64,000 bases of DNA from NCBI GenBank assembly GCA_964506245.1, contig CAZDKK010000013.1, positions 36,780 through 100,779 on the forward strand, in the 5' to 3' direction. This DNA is from CAZDKK01 sp964506245. GTDB taxonomy: Bacteria; Eisenbacteria; RBG-16-71-46; CAIMUX01; WJJG01. Below the pieces are notes generated by a model that was not told the origin of the DNA, did not search any database, and saw nothing but the letters and a program-made list of their open reading frames with translations. Of the stretch, positions 15,861-24,770 are shown piece after piece. Numbering within the stretch: the stretch's first letter is position 1; each line of letters starts with the position of its first letter. The translations under genes were made by a program, and so were the position numbers.

Positions 15861-16625
15861 ATGCAGAAGAGCATCGACTTCGGACCGGTCGCGGACCTCT
15901 ACGATACCTACGTGCGGTGGGAGGCCGACTTCCCCTACTTCCGCCGATTGTGCGAGGGCACGAAGGCCGACGTGCTGGAGCTGATGTGCGGCACGGGTCG
16001 GCTTTCCCTCCACCTCCTGGAGACCGGTGTCCGCCTCTGGTGCGTGGACTACTCGCCGGAGATGCTGACCGAGCTGCGCCGCAAGCTGCGCGAGCGTGGG
16101 TTGGCCGCCGAGATCCGTGAGATGGATGTGCGCGAGGTCGACCTCGGCCGCCTCTTCGAGCTGATCCTCCTACCGTTTCACTCGCTCGCCGAGATTGTCG
16201 CGGAGGCCGATCGTGCCCAGGCGCTGGCGCGCATCCGCAAGCACCTCGCACCGGGGGGACGCTTTGTCGTCACCCTCCACAATCCGGCTGTCCAGGTGCC
16301 CCGCCTGGACGGCGTGCGGCGCCTGCTGTGCGAGAATCCAATCCCCGGGCGTGACGCCAGGCTTCGGGTCTGGAGCACGCAACGTCACCGCGCGCAGGAG
16401 TCGCTGGGCGAGGGTCTCCAGGAGTACGAGATCCTCGGCGCGGACGGCGCGCCCCTCGAGCGGCGGGCACTGCACGTGCGATTCGCAATCATCGACCGCC
16501 TGTCGTTCGAGAGCGCGGCAGCCGCGGCCGGGTTCGCGGTGCTGCACCTCTGGGGCGATTACGAGGGCGGGGTGTTCGCGGCCAGGCGCAGTCCCTTCAT
16601 GGTCTGGGAGTTGGGACCGGCTTGA
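15861..16625 (+). CDS. Class I SAM-dependent methyltransferase
   Basis: 254 residues. The Rossmann-fold motif I VLELMCGTGRLSLHLLE binds S-adenosylmethionine. WCVDYSPEMLTEL (motif II acidic residue) and LGRLFELILLPFHSLAEI (motif IV region) follow, then RIRKHLAPGGRFVVTLHNP (motif VI/VII). The substrate cannot be deduced; small-molecule methyltransferases of this type often act on metabolites. No strong ribosome binding site precedes the ATG at 15861, so the start is uncertain. It follows the small Zn-ribbon gene on the same strand. Confidence 0.88.
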   Translation: MQKSIDFGPVADLYDTYVRWEADFPYFRRLCEGTKADVLELMCGTGRLSLHLLETGVRLWCVDYSPEMLTELRRKLRERGLAAEIREMDVREVDLGRLFELILLPFHSLAEIVAEADRAQALARIRKHLAPGGRFVVTLHNPAVQVPRLDGVRRLLCENPIPGRDARLRVWSTQRHRAQESLGEGLQEYEILGADGAPLERRALHVRFAIIDRLSFESAAAAAGFAVLHLWGDYEGGVFAARRSPFMVWELGPA

Positions 16626-16727
16626 GATGCCCGACCTCACGGGCGCGGACCGTCGCGCTGGGCGGCATCCTACGCTGGACAGCGCCTCCCCCGTGTTGCA
16701 GCATTGCGTGTCGTGGGACGGGTGATG

Positions 16728-16744
16728 CGACCGAAACGCGGTCG
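16728..16744. repeat. Short inverted repeat upstream of the DUF3015 gene
   Basis: CGACCG and CGGTCG are exact reverse complements around AAACG, 36 bp before the ATG at 16780. It could be a weak operator or simply chance in GC-rich DNA. Confidence 0.3.
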
Positions 16745-16779
16745 ACACGAATCCAGGGATTGGAGACGGGGGAAAATCC

Positions 16780-17250
16780 ATGAAACGGCTTGCAGTCCTG
16801 CTTCTGGCCGGATTCTGCCAGTTCGCCATGACCGATGCTGCGCTGGCCGGCCAGAGCAATACGGGGTGTGGTCTCGGGTCGATCATCTTCGCGGGCGAGG
16901 AAGGGCTCATGTCGCAGACCCTCGCCGTGACCACCAACGGCATCTGGGGCAACCAGACTTTCGGGATCACTTTCGGCACCAGCAACTGCGAGAAGGCGAC
17001 ATCCTTCTCGTCCAACGAGAAGATCAACAAGTTCGTCCATGACAACATGGACAATCTGGCCATGGACATTTCCAAGGGGAGTGGCGAGTACTTGGCCACC
17101 TTGGCCGTGCTCATGGACACGCCGGTGGAGCAGCGGGAGGCTCTCTATCACACGCTGCAAGCGAACTTCTCTCAGATCTACCCATCGCCCGACGTCACGC
17201 ATCTGGACGTCCTGAACAACATCGAGAAAGTGCTGCACCCGTCGAGCTGA
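16780..17250 (+). CDS. DUF3015 family exported protein
   Basis: 156 residues with a signal peptide (MKRLAVLLLAGFCQFAMTDA). The mature start NTGCGLGSIIFAGEEGL, then TTNGIWGNQTFGITFGTSNC, is characteristic of DUF3015. Family members are small periplasmic proteins of unknown function with two conserved cysteines that may form a disulfide. The ATG at 16780 has GGAGACGGGGG upstream. A DUF4105 gene begins 32 bp after the stop. DUF3015 and DUF4105 genes are, as I recall, often adjacent in other bacteria, so a joint envelope role is likely but undefined. Confidence 0.88.
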   Translation: MKRLAVLLLAGFCQFAMTDAALAGQSNTGCGLGSIIFAGEEGLMSQTLAVTTNGIWGNQTFGITFGTSNCEKATSFSSNEKINKFVHDNMDNLAMDISKGSGEYLATLAVLMDTPVEQREALYHTLQANFSQIYPSPDVTHLDVLNNIEKVLHPSS

Positions 17251-17282
17251 GAATCCCGTTCTTGCCAGCACACGGGGGGGAC

Positions 17283-19259
17283 ATGCGAGCGCTCAGCCGA
17301 CTTCGCCTGTTCCCCCTTCTGGCTGCTCTGGCGTTGGGCTGCGGCTGCACGTCAGGGGCGTGCGCCCAGGATGTGCCTCTTCCTCCCGAGAGCTCTGGCG
17401 GGACGGTCTCCGCGGACTCCGTGACGGCGGCCCCGGACGAGTCCTACATCCAGCGGCTGCTGGCCGAGGCAGAGCAGCTGGAGCTGCACCAGGATCGGTA
17501 TTGGCACATCCTGCTGCACTACAAGCGGGGCCTGTTCGGCCTCCACAGCCTGGTGGATGATCCCGAGTTCTTCGCGGACCCCAAGGGCAACCGCGATCCG
17601 CGGGCCGAGCTGCGCGCCACGATCCGCTCCCTCTTCAGCCCCATCGTCGCGGGTGAAAAGCACCCCATCTGTCGCTACGTGGCGCGCTACGAGTGGCTGA
17701 GGGGGAAGCTGGGCATCGATGTGCGCCGACTCCCCGCTTCACAGTGCACGGAGCTGGAAGACTTGCTGGCGAAGATCCAGCCGGAGTCCGCGACGCTCAT
17801 CTTCCCGACCTCCCACATGAACAGCCCAGCATCGATGTATGGACACACCCTGCTCACGATCGAGACCGCATCCGGGAGCCGACTGCTCGCCTACGCGGTC
17901 AACTACGCGGCTGTCGTTCAGGGCGTGACCTTCGCACCGATCTACATCGCCAAGGGCCTCTTCGGAGGCTATCCCGGGTACTACTCGATCCTCCCCTACT
18001 ACGCGAAGCTGCAGGAGTACAGCGACGTCCACGACCGTGACATTTGGGAATACCCGCTGAACCTGGATCGCGACGAAGTGCGCCGGATGCTGCTGCACAT
18101 CTACGAGCTGGATGGCATCTACTCAAACTACTACTTCATGGGTGAGAACTGCTCCTATGGGCTGCTCTTTCTCCTCGAAGCCGCGCGGCCGGCGGCTCAC
18201 CTGACCGACCAGTTCGGCTGGTGGGTGATCCCCCTCGACACGATCAGGGCCATCCGGCGGAGCGGCATGATCCACGAGGCTGTCTATCGCCCCTCCCGGT
18301 CCACCAAGGTGGAGCATCTGGCCCGATCGCTCTCCGCGGTGGCTCGCGAGGATGCCTGGGGAATGGCGATGGGGAGACGCGACCCCCAGCAGGTGCTCGC
18401 GCGGGAGATGCCGAGGGACGAGAAGATCCGGCTCTTTGATCTCGCTAGCGAGTATCTGCAGTACCTCAATGCCAAGGGGAAGATTGGAAAGGAGTCGTAC
18501 CAGACGCGGTTCCTTCAGACGCTGGGAGCAAGGAGCAGCCTCGGCGAAGCTGAAGAGTGGTGCGATGCGATTGCGCCACCCGGCCGTCCGGACGACGGCC
18601 ATCGTTCCAGGCGCTTGGCGCTCGGTGGCGGGATTCAGGATGAGGAAACGTTCGTGGAGGTGCGCCTCCGTCCCGCCTACCACGAGCTGCTGGACTACCA
18701 GAGCGGGTACAAGCGGGGTTCGCAGATCGTCTTCCTCGATACCGCCCTGCGCTACTACGCGCGGCAGGCGCGGGTGAAGGTGGAGGCGATCCAGCTCATC
18801 GACATCGTGTCGATCGCCCCGAGAAACCGCTTCTTCGAGCACCTGTCGTGGAAGGTGAACACGGGCTTCTTCCCCAACGGCCTGGACCGGCGCCGCGAGG
18901 ATCTCACCTGGGGGCTCAACATCGGCATCGGGCTGGCGTATGAGATCGGCGCCCTCGGCCTGGTCTACGGCTTTGGAGAAACCGACCTGCACGCCGGCGG
19001 GACGCGGGGATGTGGATATGCGCTCGGGGGCGGCGCGTCCGCGGGCATCCTCAAGGATCTAACAGATTGGTGGAAGATCCAACTCCAGGCCCGCTACCTC
19101 GAGTACCCGTTGGGGGACGAGGTGCGCCGACTACGGGTGAGTCTGGAACAGGGGGTCACGCTCCGCACGAACCTGGGTCTGTCGGCTACGGTTGAAAGAG
19201 GCACCGAGGATGACGACTCCGTGTGGGAAGGCAAAGTCTGCGGGAGCGTCTTCTTCTAG
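17283..19259 (+). CDS. DUF4105 (Lnb N-terminal periplasmic domain) envelope protein
   Basis: 658 residues, start at 17283 after GGGGGG. The N-terminus ends LALGCGC, a probable lipobox. The central part, ATLIFPTSHMNSPASMYGHT then LLTIETASGSRLLAYAVNYA and MGENCSYGLLFLLEAARP, holds the conserved H, N and NC residues of DUF4105, a papain-like (NlpC/LRAT-type) fold by family knowledge. The last ~200 residues alternate like outer-membrane beta strands (LSWKVNTGFFPNGL, WGLNIGIGLAYEIG, GCGYALGGGASAGIL) and end in Phe, as beta-barrel proteins do. A hydrolase domain joined to a barrel is therefore plausible (inference). It follows DUF3015 and overlaps the next lipoprotein by 50 bp. Confidence 0.87.
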   Translation: MRALSRLRLFPLLAALALGCGCTSGACAQDVPLPPESSGGTVSADSVTAAPDESYIQRLLAEAEQLELHQDRYWHILLHYKRGLFGLHSLVDDPEFFADPKGNRDPRAELRATIRSLFSPIVAGEKHPICRYVARYEWLRGKLGIDVRRLPASQCTELEDLLAKIQPESATLIFPTSHMNSPASMYGHTLLTIETASGSRLLAYAVNYAAVVQGVTFAPIYIAKGLFGGYPGYYSILPYYAKLQEYSDVHDRDIWEYPLNLDRDEVRRMLLHIYELDGIYSNYYFMGENCSYGLLFLLEAARPAAHLTDQFGWWVIPLDTIRAIRRSGMIHEAVYRPSRSTKVEHLARSLSAVAREDAWGMAMGRRDPQQVLAREMPRDEKIRLFDLASEYLQYLNAKGKIGKESYQTRFLQTLGARSSLGEAEEWCDAIAPPGRPDDGHRSRRLALGGGIQDEETFVEVRLRPAYHELLDYQSGYKRGSQIVFLDTALRYYARQARVKVEAIQLIDIVSIAPRNRFFEHLSWKVNTGFFPNGLDRRREDLTWGLNIGIGLAYEIGALGLVYGFGETDLHAGGTRGCGYALGGGASAGILKDLTDWWKIQLQARYLEYPLGDEVRRLRVSLEQGVTLRTNLGLSATVERGTEDDDSVWEGKVCGSVFF

Positions 19260-19863
19260 CGCTCCGCACGCGCCGGCAGGGCCGAGGGACCGCCGGGTGG
19301 TTGTGCTCTGCGCGGCGGCCGTGACGTTGGCCGTGGGATCGAGCGGTTGCTCGTCGCATCGGTCTCCGCGACCTTCGGCAGCTCTGATACTGCCCGCCCC
19401 CGCCGCGGCGGTCGTGCTCCCCGCGCGGGTGTCGGAGCTCCTCAACAAGAATCTCACTGACTCCTGTTCTGTCTGCGTCGAGGAACGCCGCCGGCAGGCA
19501 TTCGAGGAGCTGGACGCCCAGTACCGGCCGGGCTCTCTCTGGACCAATCCGGTCGAGCGACCCCTTGTGCGGGCTGCAGGGACGGAGTGCGAGCTGACCC
19601 TGGACTCCTCGGGGGCAGACGAGCCCACGCTCGCGTTTCGATTCCACACGGCAGCAAGCCACTTGATCGGGGTCGCGGAGGCCGACTTCACGGATGACGA
19701 CATCGCGACGCAGTTCCAGTCGATCCCAGCCGGTGCTCGAGTGCGCGCGACGCTCGAGATCATCGCGTACGCGTACGGCGACGGCGCCGCCTTCCTGTAC
19801 TCGCCGGCGACTCACGGCCTCCAGATGCAGTGCAGGCTGCTGGAGATCGCGGCGGAGGAATGA
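19210..19863 (+). CDS. Lipoprotein of unknown function, overlapping the DUF4105 gene
   Basis: 217 residues from the ATG at 19210. A hydrophobic stretch (VVVLCAAAVTLAVGSSGC) ends in a lipobox. The mature part has a CSVC pair and a beta-rich C-terminal half (GTECELTLDSSGA, ARVRATLEIIAYAYGDGAAF). The 5' end lies within the last 50 bp of the DUF4105 gene in another frame, so the two are probably translationally linked. I recognise no family; by position it may be a partner of the DUF3015/DUF4105 pair. A TTG at 19192 is an alternative start. Confidence 0.72.
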   Translation: MTTPCGKAKSAGASSSSAPHAPAGPRDRRVVVLCAAAVTLAVGSSGCSSHRSPRPSAALILPAPAAAVVLPARVSELLNKNLTDSCSVCVEERRRQAFEELDAQYRPGSLWTNPVERPLVRAAGTECELTLDSSGADEPTLAFRFHTAASHLIGVAEADFTDDDIATQFQSIPAGARVRATLEIIAYAYGDGAAFLYSPATHGLQMQCRLLEIAAEE

Positions 19864-19892
19864 CCGCGCCTTGGGGTGCCGTGCGGGCTGTG

Positions 19893-21854
19893 TCAGTGCG
19901 CGCTCCCGCCACCCGACGCGCTTTCGCGCATGGCCGCCTCGGCCGCAGCCGCTCCGCGCTGCGCTTCCTCGGAATCGGGACGCACGCGCAGGGCAGCGCG
20001 GTACTGGAGCAGCGCATCGGCGGAACGCCCCGCTGCCATGAGCAGGCCCGCCAGCCGCAACCGAATCCTCAGGTCCCCAGGGGTCGCGGCCAGCACCTGT
20101 CCCATCAGCGCGATGGCGCGGTCCGTCCGGCCCAGGTCGGCAGACAGAAGGGCCAGGCTGCGCCGGGCCTGCAGGTACGCCGGATTGAACGCCAGCGCCT
20201 TCTCGAACTCGGCCTCGGCCTCCTGGAGCTCGGCCTTGCGCCAGAGGAGCACAGCGTAGTTGTTGTGCGGTTCGGCGTAGTCCGGCCGCTGCTGGATCGC
20301 CATTTCCAGATGCGCCTGCGCCCCGTCTGGATCGCCGGTCTGCAGGAGGATCATGCCGAGGTTGTTATGGGCATAGGGATTGAACTCGCGGATCGCCAGC
20401 GCCCGCTCGGTCAGACGGCGCGCTTCCGTGTACGCCGCCTGCGCCTGGCGGCCATCGGCCTCGAGCCTCATCGCCTGGTCGAGACGGATGCCGCCCAGGC
20501 TGCCCGCCGCCAGCCAGGAGGAGGGGTTCTTCGCCAGCGTATCCGTCCACAGCGTCTCCGCGTCCCGGTAGATCTTCGCCTGCTGCCACGTGAGCGCGCC
20601 GAAGACAGCGCAGATGAGCACGGCCGCACCGGCGAGCGCGGTGCGCCGCGCCGGTTCGCCGGCGAGCCCGATCCGCGTGAGCGCAGCGCCTCCCCAGCGC
20701 AGGGCCAGGGCGCAGCCGAGGGCGATGAGGCCGATGGCCGCCTGGTACTGAAAGTGGTCCGCCACGAACGAGTAGATCATGGGATAGGTGTTGAAGAACC
20801 CGAGGGCCGGCGCCAGGGTACCGGCGAAGAAGAGCGCCGCCGCAGCCGGGCCACGCCCCATGCGTCTTCGCAGAGCAATGAGCAGCATCAGCACGGCCAG
20901 CGCCGCCACCGGGAAGATGTACTGCCAAGCCTGGGCGGGATCGATGGTCCAGCGCGGATAGTTGAACGTCAGCCTCGCCGGCCAGATGAGCTTGCCCGCG
21001 TAGAAGAAGAGCGCGCGGCCGGCGATCAGGACCCTGTGCAGCGGTGAGAGGCTCCAGTCCACACCCTCGGCTCCGACGTGACCGCGTTCGAACAGAGCCG
21101 TCACCAGGGCCAGACCGATTCCGAGGGCGAAGAACGGCAGCAGGGCAGCCACGTCGCGCTTGATCAAGCGTCCTCGTTTCCACCAGATCACCAGCAGGAT
21201 CGCCGCGGGCAGTGTGAAGGTGACGGTCTTCGACAGGAGCGCGGCGGCGAAGGCGCCCAGCGCCAGGATGTAGAACAGCGGGCGAGCGCCGGGAGCCTGG
21301 CCGGGGCGCTGGCCGTGGCTGTCGCCGGGGTCGTTGCCCGCAATCGGCCGCCATCGCAGCCAAGCGAGAAAAGCGAGGAGATAGAAGACATTCGAGAGCA
21401 CGTTCTTGCGCTCGGTGATCCAGGCCACCGATTCCACCTGGACTGGGTGGAGCGCGAAGATGGCCGCCGCCGGGAGTGCAGCCGGCACCCCGAGCCGCCG
21501 GAGCGTCAGGTAGAGCAGCGCGGCACCGAGCGCGTGGAGCGCGACGTTGACGGCGTGGTACCCGCCCGGCTCGAGCCCGAAAAGCCGGTACTCGATCCAG
21601 AAGGTCGTGTGCACCAGCGGGTAGTACTGCGGGAGCGAGGTCGGCTCGAACCAGATGCGACCCAAACCCGCCGGATCCCGCAGCACGGGATTGGCGAGCA
21701 CATAGTCGTCGTCATCCCAGACGTAGCCTGCGTGGAGCGCGGGAAGATAGGCCAGGAAGGTGGCGGCTGCGAGCGCGAGGACGATCAGCAGGATGCCCGT
21801 GGCGTCCCCGGCCGGTCCCAGGACAGTCTTTGCTGCTGTGCGCGGTCTGTTCAT
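19893..21854 (-). CDS. TMTC-like GT-C membrane glycosyltransferase with C-terminal TPR repeats
   Basis: 653 residues. About ten hydrophobic segments span residues ~20-430, followed by a cytosolic or periplasmic TPR region with about five repeats (YAHNNLGMILLQTGDPDGAQ, AEPHNNYAVLLWRKAELQ, LARQ-type helices). YVWDDDDYVLANP near residue 50 is the acidic first loop expected of GT-C enzymes, where it forms the catalytic or metal site. Multi-span plus TPR architecture matches eukaryotic TMTC O-mannosyltransferases and many uncharacterised bacterial homologues. The donor is probably a polyprenyl-phosphate sugar and the acceptor is unknown. The gene converges with the lipoprotein at 19863, with a 29-bp gap. 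Confidence 0.85.
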   Translation of the reverse strand: MNRPRTAAKTVLGPAGDATGILLIVLALAAATFLAYLPALHAGYVWDDDDYVLANPVLRDPAGLGRIWFEPTSLPQYYPLVHTTFWIEYRLFGLEPGGYHAVNVALHALGAALLYLTLRRLGVPAALPAAAIFALHPVQVESVAWITERKNVLSNVFYLLAFLAWLRWRPIAGNDPGDSHGQRPGQAPGARPLFYILALGAFAAALLSKTVTFTLPAAILLVIWWKRGRLIKRDVAALLPFFALGIGLALVTALFERGHVGAEGVDWSLSPLHRVLIAGRALFFYAGKLIWPARLTFNYPRWTIDPAQAWQYIFPVAALAVLMLLIALRRRMGRGPAAAALFFAGTLAPALGFFNTYPMIYSFVADHFQYQAAIGLIALGCALALRWGGAALTRIGLAGEPARRTALAGAAVLICAVFGALTWQQAKIYRDAETLWTDTLAKNPSSWLAAGSLGGIRLDQAMRLEADGRQAQAAYTEARRLTERALAIREFNPYAHNNLGMILLQTGDPDGAQAHLEMAIQQRPDYAEPHNNYAVLLWRKAELQEAEAEFEKALAFNPAYLQARRSLALLSADLGRTDRAIALMGQVLAATPGDLRIRLRLAGLLMAAGRSADALLQYRAALRVRPDSEEAQRGAAAAEAAMRESASGGGSAH

Positions 21855-22074
21855 TCAAGGCTCCGCACCGCGAGGATGCAGAGGTTTCGCCACAGCAGTC
21901 GGTTTGTGCGGCGCACCCCGAGGTCTCGCGTCTCCTGAGTGTACCCCGGATGGCAAAAGCATCAAAGGCGGAGCAATCCGCCCGCCAGCGGCATGGGCCT
22001 TCAGTGGAATGCACCTGCCCGGTGGCCGCGGCCCACAGGGGTACGGTCGCGGCCTCCTACCGGAGCGCCCGAGC

Positions 22075-22428
22075 TCAAGCGTACGTCGCCAGAGCCCGGT
22101 AGACCTTGCCGTTCTCGTTGAAGAAGAAAGTCTCGATGGCCTTCCTCCCCGCGATCGAGTTGTAGTAGATGCTGACGACGCCAACCCCGGCGGTCACCTC
22201 GATGAGCGAGAACGCCAGGTCCGGCACCCTCTCGAGAGCCGTGCGCCAATAGTCACCCACGGCATTCTTGCCTCTCAGGGTGCCCGATTGAATGCCGAGA
22301 ATGCTCCGGATCATGGGGGTCGTCATCTCGAGATCATGGGTGTAGTGGCTCAGGATGGCGTCGAGATCGTGGCTGTTCCAGGCCTCAACCCAGTGCTCAG
22401 CGAAGTGCTTGGCTTCTTCGATTGTCAT
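22075..22428 (-). CDS. SnoaL-like / NTF2-fold protein
   Basis: 117 residues. EEAKHFAEHWVEAWNSHDLD then AILSHYTHDLEMTTP and GKNAVGDYWRTALERVPDL are typical of SnoaL-like domains, which form an alpha+beta cone with a hydrophobic pocket. The start at 22428 has GGAGG 6 nt upstream. There is no signal peptide, so it is cytoplasmic. SnoaL-like folds include polyketide cyclases, isomerases and non-enzymatic binding proteins, and the sequence does not say which. It is the last gene of the minus-strand group starting at 25783, 75 bp after the propeller gene. Confidence 0.85.
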   Translation of the reverse strand: MTIEEAKHFAEHWVEAWNSHDLDAILSHYTHDLEMTTPMIRSILGIQSGTLRGKNAVGDYWRTALERVPDLAFSLIEVTAGVGVVSIYYNSIAGRKAIETFFFNENGKVYRALATYA

Positions 22429-22502
22429 TCCCTGCCTCCGTCATCCCAGGGGTTGCGACGGCCGTCAATCGTGGCCGCAAGCGGTACGGTCGACCGCGGG
22501 CC

Positions 22503-23756
22503 TCACGGCACCGGTCGCAAGCAGACCACCTCCAGGGGATGGATCTCCACTTGCTCGTCTTCCGAGGCGCCCCACATCGCGTCCTCGGCCGCCGTGATCC
22601 CGCGCAGCAGCACGAAGCGGCCGTCGTCGAGAGGAACGAGCCGGTCCTGAAGAGGATCAGCCACCAGGCCGAGCTGGACTGCTGCGAGGTAGCGGCCGCT
22701 CGGGTCGAACAAGTCGCAGGTGGCGAAGATGCCTGCGGGCTGCTCGACCTGGCTGCGAGCGTGGCGGACCCAGAGCTGCCCGCGTGCGTCGACCCACAGC
22801 CCGCGGAGACAGGGGGGCGTGTCCTCGATCTCGGCACGCACTTCCACCCGTTCGCCGTTGATCGTCATGGCCAGGCCATCTGCGATGGCCTGTTTCTCGG
22901 CGCCGCTGCGCCGCGGTGACTGATAATCGCGCTCGATCACGCGCCTCAATGAGCCGTCGGGCCCGTAGACGTCGATGGCGTAGCGATTGCGCTCGCGGGC
23001 CAGGTAGATCTCGCCGCTCGGTCCGAGCGCCCAGAGGCCGCCACCCGCAACGCTGTAGGCGTAGGCATGTCGCTCGATGTGGCTGTGCGCCACGAAGTCC
23101 CATGCCTGGTCCGGGTACTCCCACAGCCGCACTCGTTCCAGACCGTCGTCGCCGAACAGGCTGAGGTAGCCGATCTGCTGCCACTGGTTGTTGTCCGCGG
23201 CGCGACGCTCCTGGCCGCACAGAGCCAGCGTGCCCCCGCGCCATCGCCCGCTCTGGATGCCAAATGATGCCCCGCTGACCTCGCCGCTCTTGTGGAGCTG
23301 GATCGAGGGTTGCGGCGTCCCGGACCGGTCCACACGCGTGACGCATCCCGGTGAGCCGTCGATCAGCCCCAGAGTCCCGTCGCCGAGAAAGAAGCAGTCC
23401 TGCGGCTGGCGGACCTCGCCGGGCCCGTCGCCCTCGCGACTGAGGGTACCGACGAGTCTCCCCTCCGGGCTGTAGATCCAGACCTGGGAAAGCTGCTCGT
23501 CGAGCAGGTAGACTCGCCCGGCATCGTCCGAGACAGCCTCGTTGATGACGCCGAAGAAGACGCTGTCGTCCTCGCCTCCCGCTCGCCAGATCTCCTCCAG
23601 CCGCTGGGTGCGGACGCCTCGTGCCGGGTTGGCCGGGTTGAGGAAGTGGACCGCGCCGTCGCCTCCCACCGCTTGGGGCGTCACGGCACCAGCTGCCGTG
23701 ACGACCGTGGCCGCGAACACGACAAGGACCGAGGGACGTGCTGGGATGGGCGCCAT
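22503..23756 (-). CDS. Exported six-bladed beta-propeller protein (NHL-like)
   Basis: 417 residues with an N-terminal signal (VLVVFAATVVTAAGAV). Repeats such as VSDDAGRVYLLDEQLSQVWI, YSPEGRLVGTLSREGDGPGE and LGPSGEIYLARERNRYAIDV, with YGPDGSLRRVIERDY, are NHL/6-bladed-propeller strands (D-x-G-x-[IV]-Y, then a hydrophobic strand, then PDG). It belongs to a broad class of secreted 6-bladed propellers, and ligand and activity are unknown. AGGAGA lies 9 nt before the ATG at 23756. It sits between the PDZ-thioredoxin and the SnoaL gene. Confidence 0.78.
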   Translation of the reverse strand: MAPIPARPSVLVVFAATVVTAAGAVTPQAVGGDGAVHFLNPANPARGVRTQRLEEIWRAGGEDDSVFFGVINEAVSDDAGRVYLLDEQLSQVWIYSPEGRLVGTLSREGDGPGEVRQPQDCFFLGDGTLGLIDGSPGCVTRVDRSGTPQPSIQLHKSGEVSGASFGIQSGRWRGGTLALCGQERRAADNNQWQQIGYLSLFGDDGLERVRLWEYPDQAWDFVAHSHIERHAYAYSVAGGGLWALGPSGEIYLARERNRYAIDVYGPDGSLRRVIERDYQSPRRSGAEKQAIADGLAMTINGERVEVRAEIEDTPPCLRGLWVDARGQLWVRHARSQVEQPAGIFATCDLFDPSGRYLAAVQLGLVADPLQDRLVPLDDGRFVLLRGITAAEDAMWGASEDEQVEIHPLEVVCLRPVP

Positions 23757-23842
23757 CTGTCTACTTCTCCTCAGCTCCCGCTGTGGCTAGACGGCCGCGG
23801 CGTCTTGGATGTTCAGGCAGCAGAGGGGCAGCCTTCTCGAGC

Positions 23843-23899
23843 AGCGCTTCGCCGGCGCATCAGCGCCTCGCCGGCCCAGGAGCGCCTCGCTGACCCGTC
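23843..23899. repeat. Three imperfect tandem 19-bp units
   Basis: Units begin at 23843, 23862 and 23881, each opening with AGCGC[CT]TCGC; a fourth partial copy starts at 23900. The array runs into the last codons of the PDZ-thioredoxin gene and lies just upstream of the propeller gene. It may be a slipped-replication product or a regulatory array. Confidence 0.55.
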
Positions 23900-24770
23900 A
23901 GCGCTTGGCTTCCAGCTCCTTCAGCGCGGCCAACAGGCTGTCTCCTCCAGTCGTGATCCGCCAGATCCTCCCCGCGCCATCCAGGAGCACCCCTGTCGGG
24001 ATCCCGCGTCGATACGTCCGGACCCGCTGCGCCCACTCGCCGTGCGTTCCCCCGCCCCAGTACTGCTCACCGGGGGGATTCAGGCGTGAGGCGGCCTCCG
24101 CGAAGATCTCACAGCTCTCATCCAGGTTGATCCCGATCAGGGCTACAGCAGGCCGTGCTTGGAGTGAATCCCGGGTTGCCTTCAGCGTGGCGATGAGGTT
24201 CTTGCAGGGCCTGCACCAGCTTGCCCAGAAGTACACGAACGTCGCGCGATCCTTCGGGAGCCCCACGGGGACCGGGGTGCATTCCCGCGAGAGCGCTTCC
24301 ATGCGTGGGGGTGACTGCCCCACTTGCCACGGATCGGCCTCGTTCAAGGGCGCCGGTCGATAGGTCTTCGTGTTCGGATCCAGCACGTACTTCAAACCCA
24401 CGCCCGCGGCGATGTCGGAGATGCGCTGGCGCAGGATGACCAAGCTCAGCTCCAACGAGTCGCGCAGGACGGTGACGTGCACCGGCCGGGGTTCATCGAT
24501 CAGGAGCAGATCCATCACCCGATCCAGACGCACGCCGCGAAGATCCAGATCGTCCAGTTCCCTGAAAACATCCCCCGGGAGAAGGCCAGCGCGATCGGCT
24601 GGCCCGCCACGCACGCACTGGAGAACCTTGATGGGGCTCAGGCTGTCCGCCTGCCCCAAGTACGCGCCGATCCCGAATCGCTCGGGAGCGAAGGACTCGG
24701 CCGCCGGAGCCTCGACCATGGCGGCCAGGAGGAGGAGGAGCACGCACACTCGTGAGCCGATCGCGTTCAT
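23898..24770 (-). CDS. Exported PDZ domain-thioredoxin (TlpA-like) fusion
   Basis: 290 residues with a signal peptide (VCVLLLLLAAMVEAPAA). Residues ~33-112 form a PDZ domain: GIGAYLGQ, then VRGGPADRAGLLPGDVFREL as the carboxylate-binding half, then VTVLRDSLELSLVI. Residues ~155-290 form a TlpA/redoxin fold with Cys186 and Cys189 in WASWCRPC, and a cis-Pro loop in RRGIPTGVLLD. It probably acts as a periplasmic thiol oxidoreductase whose PDZ domain delivers it to a partner C-terminus. The ATG overlaps the stop of the upstream phosphatase as ATGA, so the two proteins are made together. Confidence 0.88.
   Translation of the reverse strand: MNAIGSRVCVLLLLLAAMVEAPAAESFAPERFGIGAYLGQADSLSPIKVLQCVRGGPADRAGLLPGDVFRELDDLDLRGVRLDRVMDLLLIDEPRPVHVTVLRDSLELSLVILRQRISDIAAGVGLKYVLDPNTKTYRPAPLNEADPWQVGQSPPRMEALSRECTPVPVGLPKDRATFVYFWASWCRPCKNLIATLKATRDSLQARPAVALIGINLDESCEIFAEAASRLNPPGEQYWGGGTHGEWAQRVRTYRRGIPTGVLLDGAGRIWRITTGGDSLLAALKELEAKR

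Noticed and set aside
15091..16251. Upstream extension of the pgm reading frame
   Set aside because: It crosses two plus-strand genes; pgm starts at 15090 with a good ribosome binding site.
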